A stretch of DNA of 64,000 nt from Conchocele bisecta (GCA_029237695.1 CM055265.1:76965566-77029565); one strand, 5' to 3'. Positions 10,899 to 22,201 are shown, counted from the stretch's first letter. Made by a program: numbers and translations. The notes: generated by a model from the sequence alone, not told the origin.

Positions 10899-10957
10899 CT
10901 TTATAGCAGTATATAGAGTATAAATAGCTGTACCAATATATTACAATAAGTTGTACT
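10899..10957. other. Centre of the PolB palindrome, with internal terminus
   Basis: These 59 bases are the only non-palindromic part of the element. From 10905 the sequence AGCAGTATATAGAGTATA matches the outer terminus AGTAGTATATAGGGTATC at 15 of 18 positions (18 of 22 when extended), and weaker similarity continues through TACC, TATAT and ACAA. So 10905-17401 (6,497 bp) has terminus-like sequence at both ends in inverted orientation. Confidence 0.7.
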
Positions 10958-11049
10958 GGCGTTTTTTTTCACTATTTTTTAAGTCATTTAAATTTTTGTA
11001 ACTAATTCTGGGCATTTTGGACCTTTTGGGCATTATTTACTCGTAGTTT

Positions 11050-11160
11050 GCTCAGCCTTAAGTAATAATTACTCAGGATTTTTCAATAATTACTCAGAAT
11101 TAGTTAATAATTACTCAGCATTAGTCAATAATTACTCAGCATTAGTCAGCAATTACTTGC
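11050..11160 (-). repeat. Iteron array, 21-bp period (right)
   Basis: Mirror copy of the left array: AATAATTACTCAG repeated four times at 21-bp spacing. Confidence 0.65.
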
Positions 11161-11537
11161 CATTCGTCATCAATTGCCCAGTAACCTTTAGTTGCAATTT
11201 GTTCAAACAAAGAACTCATTTCTTCCGTTTCTTCGTAGAAAGTCATATCCGCAAATGAATCTTTGATTTGAAATATGTTTGTAAAATTAGCTGCATTCTC
11301 TTCAACTAATATTCTATCAATCTTGATTAAACCCTTCATTTCTCTAAGTTGTTTCTTAAAACAACTAGATAATTTTCTATATAATATTGAAAATGCAACT
11401 CTTTTATCGGTGCGTAATAGGTTGCGCTGATATTTCATGTACTCTATTTTACATAATGCTTTCATTTTATAATAAGGAAAATATTCACCAGCAAAACCCT
11501 TATAAAACTCCATTTCCCATAAAATTATCTGTTCCAT
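11142..11537 (-). CDS. Unknown 131-residue protein (right, intact)
   Basis: Full-length frame from an ATG at 11537. A basic central region (YRKLSSCFKKQLREMKGL) is followed by an acidic C-terminal half. No domain was recognised. It is divergent from the 74-residue gene, and its 3' end runs into the iterons. Confidence 0.6.
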   Translation of the reverse strand: MEQIILWEMEFYKGFAGEYFPYYKMKALCKIEYMKYQRNLLRTDKRVAFSILYRKLSSCFKKQLREMKGLIKIDRILVEENAANFTNIFQIKDSFADMTFYEETEEMSSLFEQIATKGYWAIDDEWQVIAD

Positions 11538-11614
11538 TTAATTTTTAATTTCTTTGAAATTAGTTGATCAAATAATTATCGTTTTGAACGTGTTTTATAT
11601 ATCTATTATAAACT

Positions 11615-11839
11615 ATGTCTAAGTTGTGTTTAAATAGTGAAAAGATAAGTCCAGAACAATTTAAAGATAAAATCATTATTAAGAAAAAATATAGTCCAAC
11701 AAATACTTTAAAAGAAGAACGCGGTTATTCAATTCAGGGAAATTATGAAGAATTGGTTCAACAATATATTGATTCGGGTTTTGATGAAGCGTACGCCCAA
11801 GAGCGTATAGATCTAGGTTGGGCTGATTTTGATTTTTAA
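11615..11839 (+). CDS. Unknown 74-residue protein (right, intact)
   Basis: Mirror of 10006-10230, differing by one residue near the end. It is followed by the AAGCATTTT short repeat. Confidence 0.6.
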   Translation: MSKLCLNSEKISPEQFKDKIIIKKKYSPTNTLKEERGYSIQGNYEELVQQYIDSGFDEAYAQERIDLGWADFDF

Positions 11840-11910
11840 GCATTTTAAGCATTTTAAGCATTTTGAGCATTTAATATAATGCCTTATTATAGTAATTCAT
11901 TTTAGTAAAT

Positions 11911-12211
11911 GATTAAAATGCCGAAGTCATACTTATCAAATACAAATGTTGAAGATATCGTTTTATCTCGTGGAAAGGTAACTGCAGATCATCTTAAAAA
12001 TGAAGTATAAAATAGGTAGCGCACGTCTTAATAAGTTGTGGGAATCAGGTGAGTTGGAAACGGTTTCATGGTAACGAATGCAAAACACCTGTCGGGCGGT
12101 GGAGTTAAAACGTTTCAAAGAAAAAGAAGAAATTAAAAATCAAAAAGAAAAAAAATATATAATAATTTAAAAGAATTAAAAGGAATTAAAATAAAAAGTA
12201 TAATTCCGTGA
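11911..12211 (+). pseudogene. Small HTH-like protein 3, right copy (frameshifted)
   Basis: Mirror of 9631-9936. A one-base insertion near 12001 and small differences near 12072-12105 break the frame. Confidence 0.55.
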
Positions 12212-12429
12212 TTAAAACCCGTGGTAAATCTGTACTGGTTTCAACTACCCTACCAGTAGCATGGCGGTTCTGGCTCACTTTCTCATATTGGTGTTATAGG
12301 AGTGTAAAATCCGTACTGTTTTCAACTACCATGTTTTAAATAAATGTATTTTTATTTTTTCTGTTAAACAAAAACTACACGTACATATATTATAAGAAAA
12401 CTTAGTTTTCTAATAAATTTGAATTTATT

Positions 12430-12690
12430 ATGACAAAGACTAAACTTTCTGATGAAGATTTGGTTAATATTATTCTAGCGCGATATGTTGTTACTGCACA
12501 ACAAACTAGAAAAAAGTATCACATTTGTGTAAAAAGACAAAAGGAAATATGGGATTCGGTAATAAATATGAAACATTTTATTAATAGAGTTGAAAGTTTG
12601 GGGTGTTTGGAAAAAGATGAAAAATTGGAAAATATTAATCTAAAAAGCCTATTTAAAAACCCGGTTGGAAGGCCGAGAAAGAATTATTAA
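12430..12690 (+). CDS. Small HTH-like protein 2 (right, intact)
   Basis: Eighty-six residues. The HTH-like core is VTAQQTRKKYHICVKRQKEIW, followed by a helical linker and a C-terminal VGRPRKNY, an AT-hook-like GRP motif as in protein 1. It has the same orientation and order as in the left arm, followed after 141 bases by HTH 1. A DNA-binding regulator is the likely role, by motif only. Confidence 0.6.
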   Translation: MTKTKLSDEDLVNIILARYVVTAQQTRKKYHICVKRQKEIWDSVINMKHFINRVESLGCLEKDEKLENINLKSLFKNPVGRPRKNY

Positions 12691-12831
12691 TACCTGCAAC
12701 TTGTTAATAATTTAAATAAATTAATTATTAAATTGGTTTTTCTTTTTTTAACACTCTTTTTTAAAAAACTCACCGTTATTATAATTAGTTTTAATATTGA
12801 ACATAATTATAATCCATTATATATTATAACC

Positions 12832-13058
12832 ATGGTGAAGACGTTTATAAATGATGTTGAACTTATAGAAATAATGAAAGCTAAGGGTGTAATATCTGCT
12901 AACAAAATTATGGAAAAATATGGAGTTGGGTCAAACCGGTTAACTCAATATGGAGATTAGTTGAAATGTTTAAAACTATTGATTGGGATTCTATTCCAAT
13001 AGAAATTAATAAGGAAACGCGTGGACGCCCTCCTAACCCTATTATACTTAACTTATAA
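12832..13058 (+). pseudogene. Small HTH-like protein 1, right copy (frameshifted)
   Basis: Mirror of 8782-9009. A one-base loss in a G run near 12937-12940 causes an early stop at 12958-12960. The remainder, including the GRPPNP tail, is legible in another frame up to the shared TTATAA at 13053-13058. Confidence 0.55.
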
Positions 13059-16000
13059 AGGAGTGGTGTGTATTCCATCTACATTCAATCTTCTCTTATC
13101 ATAGTAGGCGGATAGTCCTAATTTTTTTTGCGTGTAAGTTCTCATAGAACCACTTAGCATGCGGAAACCTCTATTCATACCTACATCTTTATTAGTGAGA
13201 TCTAGTGCTGCCTTATATCTATCCCAGTTGAGGGTGTTCTGCCGGGCGTTAAATCCTTTTGCAGAAGGCTTGATATCTCTATCTATTTTCTCAACTACGT
13301 AACACTTGCTGCTTAATGCGATTGCACGATCCCCTACGAATTCGGTTTTGAAAAGTCCTGGCTCTCTGTTACTCCATTTATCCCAAGCGAGCCATTCGTT
13401 TTTACAATTCTTAAAACTCTCTAAACGGTGTGGTTTTATCACATCTTCCAACGAATTCATTCCGCTGATACCCATATACATACTATCTGTATCCATCTGT
13501 ACTAACTCAAAGTCAGCTCTATCAACATATTTATCGAGAAAGTCATAATAAAACTCTAACATTCTCAACTTGGCGTATTGATATACAGCTATACCACAAT
13601 GAAATGGTCTTGTCATTTTAGCTGAAGACTTTCTACTGGATATTTCGTACGCATCACCTATCTCTTCAATATCCTCAAAATACGCAGATCTTAATGATCT
13701 ATCAACACACGTCTCATCTTTAGTATAAGTGGTACATAGGTGTTTTTCGGGAGATTCTATCATTTTTCCACAACACGAATTTCCTAATAATTTCATAATA
13801 TCTGCAATCGGGGCGGCTTCAACATTTACATCACCTTCCTACGCGCTGCAGTAACTTCTTTCACAAACCATTCAAACGGTTTCCCGGGTTTATATTTTAT
13901 AATCCTATGCACTCCTGTGATGATTAAACCATGTTTTAGATACCATTTCAATAGTGGTGTAAATAGTAAAACTTTCTCTGCACTCATAGCTCCAACCAAT
14001 TTCTTACCATCTCCTCGATTACGGTTTGTATCATGAAGATATTTCAACATATGGTCTGGAACTTCATCTTCCTCCACTACACGATTTATAAAGATAGGTG
14101 ACATTTCTGAAAAGGTTGCGTATAAACTGTCAGGAACATGGATGTCGACCTCCGCAAACCCAAACCAAGTACCACTCTTAACTCCGTTGGTGAGGTTATC
14201 TATCCTAGTCTTATTAAATGGGGTTGAAGTTTTTGTTAAAACACCCTTGCCACAAGGCATGTCCCTGGCGAGCGTTGAGAGATAAAGAGCGTTAGCGTCC
14301 AATCCTAATACAGACTTACATTTTTTTCCATTACCATCTGGGGTGGATCTTAATCTTGTAACACCAACCTCTGCATGTCTTGTAAATACTATAGAAGGTC
14401 CTCCAACTAGTGCACCTTTCAACATTTCATACTCTTCCTCTTCAGGCGCAAATAGTGGTGGACATTTCTTGCGAACTTCTGCGCTTTCTTTAGTCTTATA
14501 AGTTTTAACATATTCTTTAATTGTTCCTCTCAAAATATATTGCAATGCGACTCCTGGAAGGGTAACGGCGTCTTTAAACATATCTATTCCTTTGAGTGAA
14601 TAAAAGTTAGACATCTTCTCTAGAGCTTCTAAAAACGGAGAAACATCTAGATCGTTGTAATATTCTAACCAATCTTTGAAACTTTCCATACCTCTTGCTT
14701 TATAAAATTTCAACACACGCGGCTAACTCCTCAGGTTTAATTGTATTACTAGGTGCTAAGCTGTTAGTCCAACATTCGATAGGTGGTAACCCTTGGTAGT
14801 TTAACTTATCATAATTATCAAACCACTCGTATGGAAAGAATGATTTATTACATTCCGCAACCGTATGCGCGTACCCATTTATCATAAGAACTCACACCTG
14901 GAGATAGATACATTCTCACATCTAGAAATTTTAATTCTGGAGTCATCAAATAAACGGTCGTATTTGCTTTTTTACCAACCATTACTTTATCTGTAGTATC
15001 TGATATAATCCCTACTAAATATTTCTTAATAACATTCAAATCGTATGATCCACAGTTAAATCCTAATGTAGGAACCTGTGAAATCCATCTTGTGATTTCT
15101 TTCTGCTGGACGGTTGGAAGTAGATCGAAATCGGTTGGAAAACCGTATACTGGATTTTTACCAACTTCTTCTCTTATCTTATCTCCGCGTTTAGATACTT
15201 CTTTCATAAATCGTTTAACTAGGTTCTCTGGGTTTGTATCACAAATGTGCACAACTTTTCTAGTTAACGTATCACCAACACTTACACTTATTGGAATATG
15301 GGTATCAATCACATCTAGATCTTTTATGAGTCTGTCTGGAGAACTCTTAACCAGTAAAGACTCAAAATCACACTATTTTATATGGATAAATTACTGTTGG
15401 GGGTGTTGAAATAGGTGGTGTTATGGCTTTCTTTCTCTGTCGGTCGTACTCACATTCCCAAATTGTAACTAAATTATATGAATCTCTAATTATTAAATCT
15501 CGCGTAATTGTGTTTGCATACTTATCTTGTCTATTCTTACTATGGCGTGGACAACCGTGCCAGTAACATCCGTGAAATTGATAAACTGTGTTGGTTTCGG
15601 AACAATATCCATCAACCGGTGCTTTCATTATTACTCTTTCTCCACCGTGACCACAAACGGCCGTATGAATATGATGATTTTTGGAAAGCTTATTCATCCA
15701 CTCTATAGATTTCTTACTACAATGAGGTTTAGGGTAAAATGCTTTCTCGAATGCAGATTGTGGTCTGTCTATTTCCAGGCCTTTACAAGATACTTTAGTT
15801 TGACCGCGATTGCAAGTTTGCGCGTGTCTCGCGATACAGTGGGATTGAGTAAATCGTTGTTGACAATTAGGGCAGGCATAGTTTTGCGTGGCCTTTTTCA
15901 TGTCTGTTATAAGAAACGCGTGATTGTTGTAAATACCTATCTTCATTTTCATAACACCAATTTCTTCATAGTGGGCAGCTGTATGTCTGATATACCAAGT

Positions 16001-16541
16001 GCCAGTTTCTTCAGGCTCGTACGCTTCAATCCCAATTTTGAAACATTCTTCAACAGTATTAAGATCCTCAAAACCTATAGGACCGTCTTTTTTACGCTTT
16101 CCCACAAGGAAATCTTGATACTTTTTGTTTAAAGATTTTATCTCTTTTATTGATCTATCAGCTCTCAATGATGTGTCTTTATATAAAGCTAAACATCTGA
16201 ACAGACATAAATTATCGTTGAAAGTGTCGAGTGGTTTTATCCCTTTCTTATTTCTCAACCAGTTCGGGAGTTTTTCCACCACCTAGTGCAGTTACTTGTG
16301 TATCTCGTGGTGAAACCTGGCTGGTGTAAATAATTTTAATTGTTGTGCTTAACCATCTTACGAACAACCATTTCGTATTTGGTCTATCTATTTTATCAAC
16401 GTTCAATCTATTTTCTTCCTGCATTTTAACCCATTGGCGTACCCCAACAGACCCTTCAAATGTGGGACTTCCTGAAATGTTTTTACCAAATGTTATTATG
16501 TTAGGTTTCCCCCCATCATCAACCTCCTCAATGTGTTGCAA
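13053..16541 (-). pseudogene. polB: Protein-primed-type family B DNA polymerase, right copy (broken)
   Basis: The pieces in order on the minus strand are 16541-16248, 16282-15368, 15312-14848, 14885-14700, 14716-13826 and 13796-13053. They cover the same motifs as the left copy: finger-like CxxC, GCYWHGCP, three exonuclease motifs, DANALY, GNSCCGK and DTDS. The C-terminal piece (13053-13796) is intact here and ends in the TTATAA shared with HTH 1. The frame breaks are near 16277, 15372, 14885, 14708 and 13845, at sites different from most breaks in the left arm, though both arms are broken near the same codon around 16277/5560. It is read as a decayed or mis-sequenced gene. Confidence 0.85.
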
Positions 16542-16560
16542 CTTATCGAGTATGAATATC

Positions 16561-17088
16561 TTAAATAAAAACTACTGTCATCTTATTATCGAGCTGTTTC
16601 ATGAGTCTTCTTGAGGAATTACGATCAAGATTTCTCTTTATTGTGATTGTTACAACACGTCGTCCTCTCACTATATTAACCCCAAATCCCTCTATATCTT
16701 CAAGTATTTCTGGCCCTTCTTTCACTATCTTACTTACTAGTGAGGTGTTAATCTTACGCTTCGGTTTTTTAATAAGTCCAACACCTTTAGATAACAGTAC
16801 AGCTTGCGCTTCTGAGTTTATTGTATCTGATATTTTATTTATATCTTTCTTCTCAATATTTTTAAAAACCCCTTTAGCTGCGGATCTCCGCATTCTACTC
16901 CATATTATATCATTCTTTCCCTCGGTTATCAACTTTTGAAGTCTTTTCTCTTTCATCCTCATGGTAAAAGGTATACCCATTTTGGTTAGATCGCTCCTCA
17001 ATGTATCAATGTTGGGGAGTCCTTCTATACCGTCAACAAGTTGTTGATATACTGCAGGACTTTGTCGGCTCATATTACTCAAGTTCAT
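16561..17088 (-). CDS. Basic protein upstream of PolB (right, intact)
   Basis: One hundred and seventy-five residues from an ATG at 17088, the first gene from the element end and just upstream of PolB in the same direction. It is Lys/Arg-rich with no recognised domain; the middle reads GLIKKPKRKINTSLVSKIVK and the C-terminal part RGRRVVTITIKRNLDRN. Protein-primed polymerases need a terminal protein, commonly encoded next to or fused with the polymerase. This gene is a candidate by position and charge only. The left copy is frameshifted. Confidence 0.6.
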   Translation of the reverse strand: MNLSNMSRQSPAVYQQLVDGIEGLPNIDTLRSDLTKMGIPFTMRMKEKRLQKLITEGKNDIIWSRMRRSAAKGVFKNIEKKDINKISDTINSEAQAVLLSKGVGLIKKPKRKINTSLVSKIVKEGPEILEDIEGFGVNIVRGRRVVTITIKRNLDRNSSRRLMKQLDNKMTVVFI

Positions 17089-17361
17089 ATTTGTATATGA
17101 TTTGATAATATTGTTGTTTATATATATAAATAATTAATGTTTAATTGTAAATTATCTGCATAAAAATTATAGGGTTTTTCAATTTTTGTTTTTAGTAGTT
17201 TATTAACTATAACACAACTATCTATAAACTTTCTACTTCATTCACCTTTTATGCTCTATGGATATAAAACACTGTAATTAATGCTTATTACATTAATTTG
17301 TTTATAGGGATTTTATACTATATTGTAGGTGTGGAGTGTTTGTTTCACTCTGTTATCTTGT

Positions 17362-17401
17362 TATATAAAAACGGTAACGTACTGATACCCTATATACTAC
17401 T
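17362..17401 (-). repeat. Outer terminus of PolB element (right)
   Basis: Inverted copy of the left terminus, ending CCCTATATACTACT. Confidence 0.8.
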
Positions 17402-17406
17402 TCGGC
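17402..17406. repeat. Target-site duplication TCGGC (right)
   Basis: Second copy of the 5-bp duplication that flanks the PolB element. Confidence 0.85.
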
Positions 17407-17927
17407 CTAAACGGTGGATTCTGCTACCTGTTACAACCCGAGTTACGATTGGTTAAGTGATCACAAAGCCTAGTTATCATTAGCTGATCGCTTAAAATAT
17501 ATTTTGGGCATCCGTCACAACCCGAGTTACGATTGGTTAATCGATCTCAAAGCCTAGTTACCATTGGCTGATCGATTTAGCCTACGGTTATCGGAGGCAT
17601 GGAAATGCACGGCGTCACTAAATGGCGTAATGGTCGATTATTTGGATAAAGGTGAAAGAGCGGCGTAATGGGTGAAAATCGGCGTAATTTTATGAGAGAG
17701 GTGAATGCACATCCATCTTTTCATTTTTTTTATTGATTTAAAAGATTAACCCAAAACCAATTTCGCATAGTACACGTGATATGTGCCAGCGGCGTAGGAG
17801 GGGTATTGAAAAGTGGTGCGGTCATACCGTCGAACGAACAAAGTTCGTGAGAATGCTAGTGGGGTCCGGGGCACGGTTACACGAAGCACCCAAATCCACC
17901 AAATTCCACCCAAATATAGTATAAATA

Positions 17928-19550
17928 CATATGAGCCGCGCCATGCGAAAACCGGGCTTAATGACAAAATTTTAAGTTTTTACTTTTTAGTGTATTTCTG
18001 AATTGTACATCTTTTAAAAGCCATATGCCGCCAAAATGATCAATGTATCCCAATTATTTTTCATTATTTTTATGACGCGTGGTCAAAACTTATACGATGT
18101 TTTAAATCATTGACGTTGAAATTACGACGTTTTTATCAACGGCGTATACAAGGGGTGTTGATAAAATAACCGGACAAGTCCTATAGATTTGTCATCTTTT
18201 ATCGCATGTCAACCAAATTTGGATATCTTGTAGCCTTTCCAAGTGTTTCCCATTGGGCCAAGACAAAGTATGAAAATAATGCTTATTGCAGTTGCTATTA
18301 ATGTAACGTCATGCTTTGAATTGCTGCCCAAGTAACGTAATTCCGTATGAATAATTTTAAAATAAGGCAGAGTGTTGGCGTTTCCATGTTGTTTGCTGCT
18401 GTCTGAAATAATTTTGGGGAATAATAGCGACATTATTTAACATTTCGTATGCGACGACATATTTTAAAGTAGGAAGTAGGCCGCTTATAACATTAAATTT
18501 GTAACAAAACACGACGTCGGGCAGATTTGGTAGCGTGATAACTTATAATTGTCGCCGTGTGTTTTTCTTGAGGATCGCATTACCATCGCCTGATTCAGAC
18601 ATACATAAGTATGCAGTCAGGTGATAAGCTAATGATTTGATACTACAAATCGTGCGAAAAGCAAGTTTATGACCATCAAATTTCCAATTAATTTCAAGAC
18701 TTTTAGAAAACTCCACCGACCTCATTGTGTGTTTTGTGCATTATGTATTGCTTATACACAAACAATGAAGGAGCTGCATTGAACTCACTGATTCTGAATC
18801 CATTAGAGAGATTTTGATACATTTGTTTTGCCAAATTCAATACAAACCCTAGATATATATGTCATTATATAGATGCTTGTCAACCTCCGTTTGTGATAAA
18901 ATGAGTGGCATTAAATGGCATATCATTCGCTAAGTACTGAATAGTATTGTTCAAAAGTGTCTCAATTTACCAAGATAATAGATGGTAATATCGTTGGCAT
19001 ACTCTAGGTTGTTCATATTTAAGATTATTTAGGATTCAATGTGCAGTGTAAGCGAATACTTCGCTGATATGTAGCCAGTTATATTATGCGTTCACCATTT
19101 TAAATTCATAAGGATAACCGACGAAAAAGAGTGACAATGTCAAAGAACGACAGTTAGGCGACAATGCACAGCGCCTGAAGCATTTCTAAGTCATTGATGC
19201 TGCGAGGAACTCGTGCAAGTATCCTTGCTATAATATATTGTCACGACACCATGGCCATAACGTCAAACATGTATGCACGTTCAGTGACGTCACAAGTACG
19301 TGACGTCAAGTTATTACGTCATAATATGTGTACTAAGGTGCAAGGCATCGCGTCTCATATTAGTGAACGTTTCAGTAAGTTATAATTTTCCGTTTTCTGT
19401 TCACACTTAATGTTAACTGACACCAGTAAACGTAAATGGGAGGGCAAAATGTGAACTTTTACAGCGACGCTGCAAACTCGTTTTTCCGGTCGTTTACCGC
19501 TTTTCATGACGTTGTCATTAAGCCTGGTTTTCGTTTGGCGCGGCCCATAT
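17928..19550. mobile_element. Non-autonomous DNA transposon with about 38-bp TIRs
   Basis: The ends match when inverted: GAGCCGCGCCATGCGAAAAC on the left, and GGGCCGCGCCAAACGAAAAC reading inward from the right, both continuing to GGCTTAATGACAA. It is flanked by ATAT (or CATAT). Copy 3 has the empty site near 50115-50135. The interior (about 1.6 kb) has no coding frame, so it would need a transposase from elsewhere. Confidence 0.8.
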
Positions 19551-20615
19551 AAATATACCACAAATACCCCCTAGATAGTGTCAGATAGTAGTGTAAAGCA
19601 TATATTGACACAAAACACATTATTTAATTAACATATGTAGTCAAATAAATCTGTTAAATTGGCCATATGTTCGATTAATGCACATTGAATCACCAATCAT
19701 ATGGGAAATACATGCAAATATAGTTTAATATATAGATATAGCACAAATACACCCTCAAACATATCAGTGTATGCTCTTCTTACGTTATCAGAATTTGTAT
19801 AACCTTTTGTATGTATCAGTGTAGACCCTGATCTTTATTATTGTCCGCCCTTTTTGGGATACGTGTATATTTTACTAAAATGCCCCACAAATATGCGACA
19901 AATACACCCTCAAACGTAGACTACCAGTGTGAACATCGGCTTACCTCTTCAAACATTGTATGAGCCGCGTCGTGCGAAAATGACGTTATGGACTAAATCA
20001 GGTCGGAAACGTCGCTTCCATTTATGCTTTTGACATAGCTGACGTCGTTATTGACAGCTGGTAATGACAGACGATATTGAGTGTATTATCGTGTGTTAGT
20101 CGGTGTACCATTAGCGAAGAAAAACAATTGTATGTAGACCATTGACTATTTTAATTACCATTATGTCAAAATATAAATGTACGTTCTCGATGTTGTTATG
20201 AAAATAAATGATCAGAAACGAGTAATGTTGAGTAGCATGTGATCTGGTGGTGTCGGCAACCCAGTTCGCGTATGGACCCGATAACTGTTTTATTATTTTC
20301 GTTTTAGTATATCGTTTACCGAGATCTTACATACATGTATGTACAGTAGATATGTGATATTATATGGATAAAATGCTATTTAATGCTAGTGTGAAAGTTC
20401 AAAAACGTACATGTAGTCGTAAACGATACAGTACCTGTTTCTGATTTAGTTTCATTTATGTGTGTCAGATTGCATTTAGTGAATACAATTTCGTATTTTG
20501 TAAACTCTTGCATGTATCAGTAACGAAGGAATTGTATTACACATAATGTGATAACCACCGTGACTCATCAAAACTGTGAACATATATGTGACGCGCCAAG
20601 CGAAAACCTCCTGTA

Positions 20616-22201
20616 TACAGTGCAGTCTCCGTTTTTGTTCCACCGTAGACAAAACTTGCAAACTCAACGCGAACGCAACGGTTTGCTGTAGCGTTGTATA
20701 CGTTGTTTAAACGTATAATACGGTTCGTACACGTGTAATACACATTGTCAAACCGTTTAGTTTAATAACGTTGTATACGTTTTTTAAACGTATAATACGG
20801 TTCGTACACGTGTAATACACATTGTCAAACCGTTTAGTTGTAAAGCGTGTAATACGTTTAGCTTCAAGGCCTATAACACGCTTTGGCGTATACATATGTA
20901 GCGAGGTGAAAGAGTTGAAACGTGTACAACGCTTTACCTGGAAGCGTGTAGCTATATGAAAGCGTTGAAACGTGTACAACGGTTACACGTTTTAACGCGA
21001 ATACCTGTTCGGCCCCGATCGCTTCGAGGCGTCCTTGTTTCGTCGCGAATACATACCCTCAAATCGAGTTCAAAGTACATCGGCGGTGTGATTTAGCACT
21101 TCAATTGATCCCTAATCCTTGATGCCTAATGAGTCACGCTTTTAACACGACAGATGTACCTTGTCGTTTATCAAAATGTTTGCGAATTGTAGATCACGTG
21201 AGCCGGCTCATCAGGTTATGCGGCATTCCTACGTACATGTACATTTTATATACACAAAAATGACCCATAATACAGCGTAATGTAACAGTTCCTAACTTAA
21301 TATGGAATATCTCGGGCCGATAGTCCGTGTCAGTTACTTGGGGTTAAATATTACGAACACAGATAAACACAGTGCATGGCTTCTTTATTTTATTTTAACA
21401 TCATCAGAAATGGCGAGTCTAGGAACTCTCGTATCTTTACGCTGAAGCCAGTCTATTTCAGTCACTAATCCGCTATACACCTGTCCCACGCGTGTGTTAA
21501 GAAAACTCGATATTTGGAGAAACTGAATACACAGCGAGCTGCACACTGGTTTAACACGGATATGGCCCGCGGATATGTGTCATAAATTACTTGGTGGTCA
21601 AAACCGGTAAATTTACAAGGTTTATAGCAGCCGACTGCCAATTTTTCTCGGACCGATTTTTAAGACTAGTTTTCAAATCTAAATCGGTCTGAGAGTTAAA
21701 AAATCGGTCCAGAACCGGAAAACTGAAAATTTTAGAAGCCCTGTTGAGTCTAGAAGTATATATATACACACGAGGAACGATCTGAGCATTCTACGCGATA
21801 CACGGTTGGCATACCAAAATGTGTAATGCGTTAAAACCCGTGGAAACGTGTTATACGTACAACACGGTTTCATCTGTACGGTGCTGTGTACATGTAGAAG
21901 CGTGTAACCGTTCGTCAAAGAAAGTGTTAAATCGTTTAAACGGTTTACCTTAGCGTTGTATACGTTTACAACCGTTGTATACGTTTACAACCATTGTACA
22001 CGGATTACACGCTTTTGAAACTCAATGCGTTGAACACGGTTTGTTCGAATTTCGCGCATGCGCAAGAGTGGGGAAACGCAACGCATGGCCGAAAACGTAT
22101 TACACGTAGACGACACGCAACTAACGGAAACTCCACGGATACGCAACGCACAACACTTTGTACATGTATAAACCCGGAACATTTTGACAGAAACGACTGT
22201 A
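20616..22201. mobile_element. TA-flanked insertion rich in CGTGTAATACG motifs
   Basis: Absent from copy 3 (empty site near 50985-51005). It starts TA-CAGTGCAG and ends CGACTG-TA, suggesting a TA target and short CAGT termini. It contains two motif-rich blocks (20640-21000 and 21800-22170) built from ACACG/CGTGT, GTATACGTT and ACGTATAA. Inside, 21170-21430 is an inverted match to 22640-23370. No protein is supported. Confidence 0.5.
20695..20840 (+). repeat. Tandem duplication, unit about 72 bp
   Basis: The block from GTTGTATACGTT through ACATTGTCAAACCGTTTAGT occurs twice in succession. Confidence 0.75.

Larger units (their letters stand above)
4416..17401. mobile_element. Palindromic PolB element (inverted dimer, 12,986 bp)
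   Basis: Both ends read AGTAGTATATAGGG inward, with 5'-AG and CT-3' termini as in Polintons, and are bounded by the 5-bp duplication TCGGC. The two halves (4416-10898 and 10958-17401) are reverse complements over about 6.5 kb, differing by scattered substitutions and small indels. Each half carries, from the outer end, a basic protein gene and a PolB gene, then convergently three small HTH-like genes and a 74-residue gene, then divergently a 131-residue gene. No retroviral-type integrase, capsid, maturation protease or packaging ATPase frame was found in either half, unlike a full Polinton of 15-20 kb. The 5-bp duplication is also shorter than the 6 bp usual for Polintons. I know no named family with this gene set. 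Confidence 0.85.

Noticed and set aside
10689..11160. Regular 21-bp spacing as a CRISPR-like array
   Set aside because: The repeat unit fills the period with no variable spacers, and the setting is a eukaryotic mobile element.
4416..17401. Reading the element as one ordinary Polinton with very long terminal inverted repeats
   Set aside because: The inverted repeats account for all but 59 bp, nothing is unique to the middle except a terminus-like sequence, and the usual Polinton genes are absent.
17746..17967. ORF shared by 17746-17967, 34138-34512 and 49761-50135
   Set aside because: The three copies are the same 4.4-kb repeat, and lengths and ends of the frames differ between copies, so coding is unlikely.
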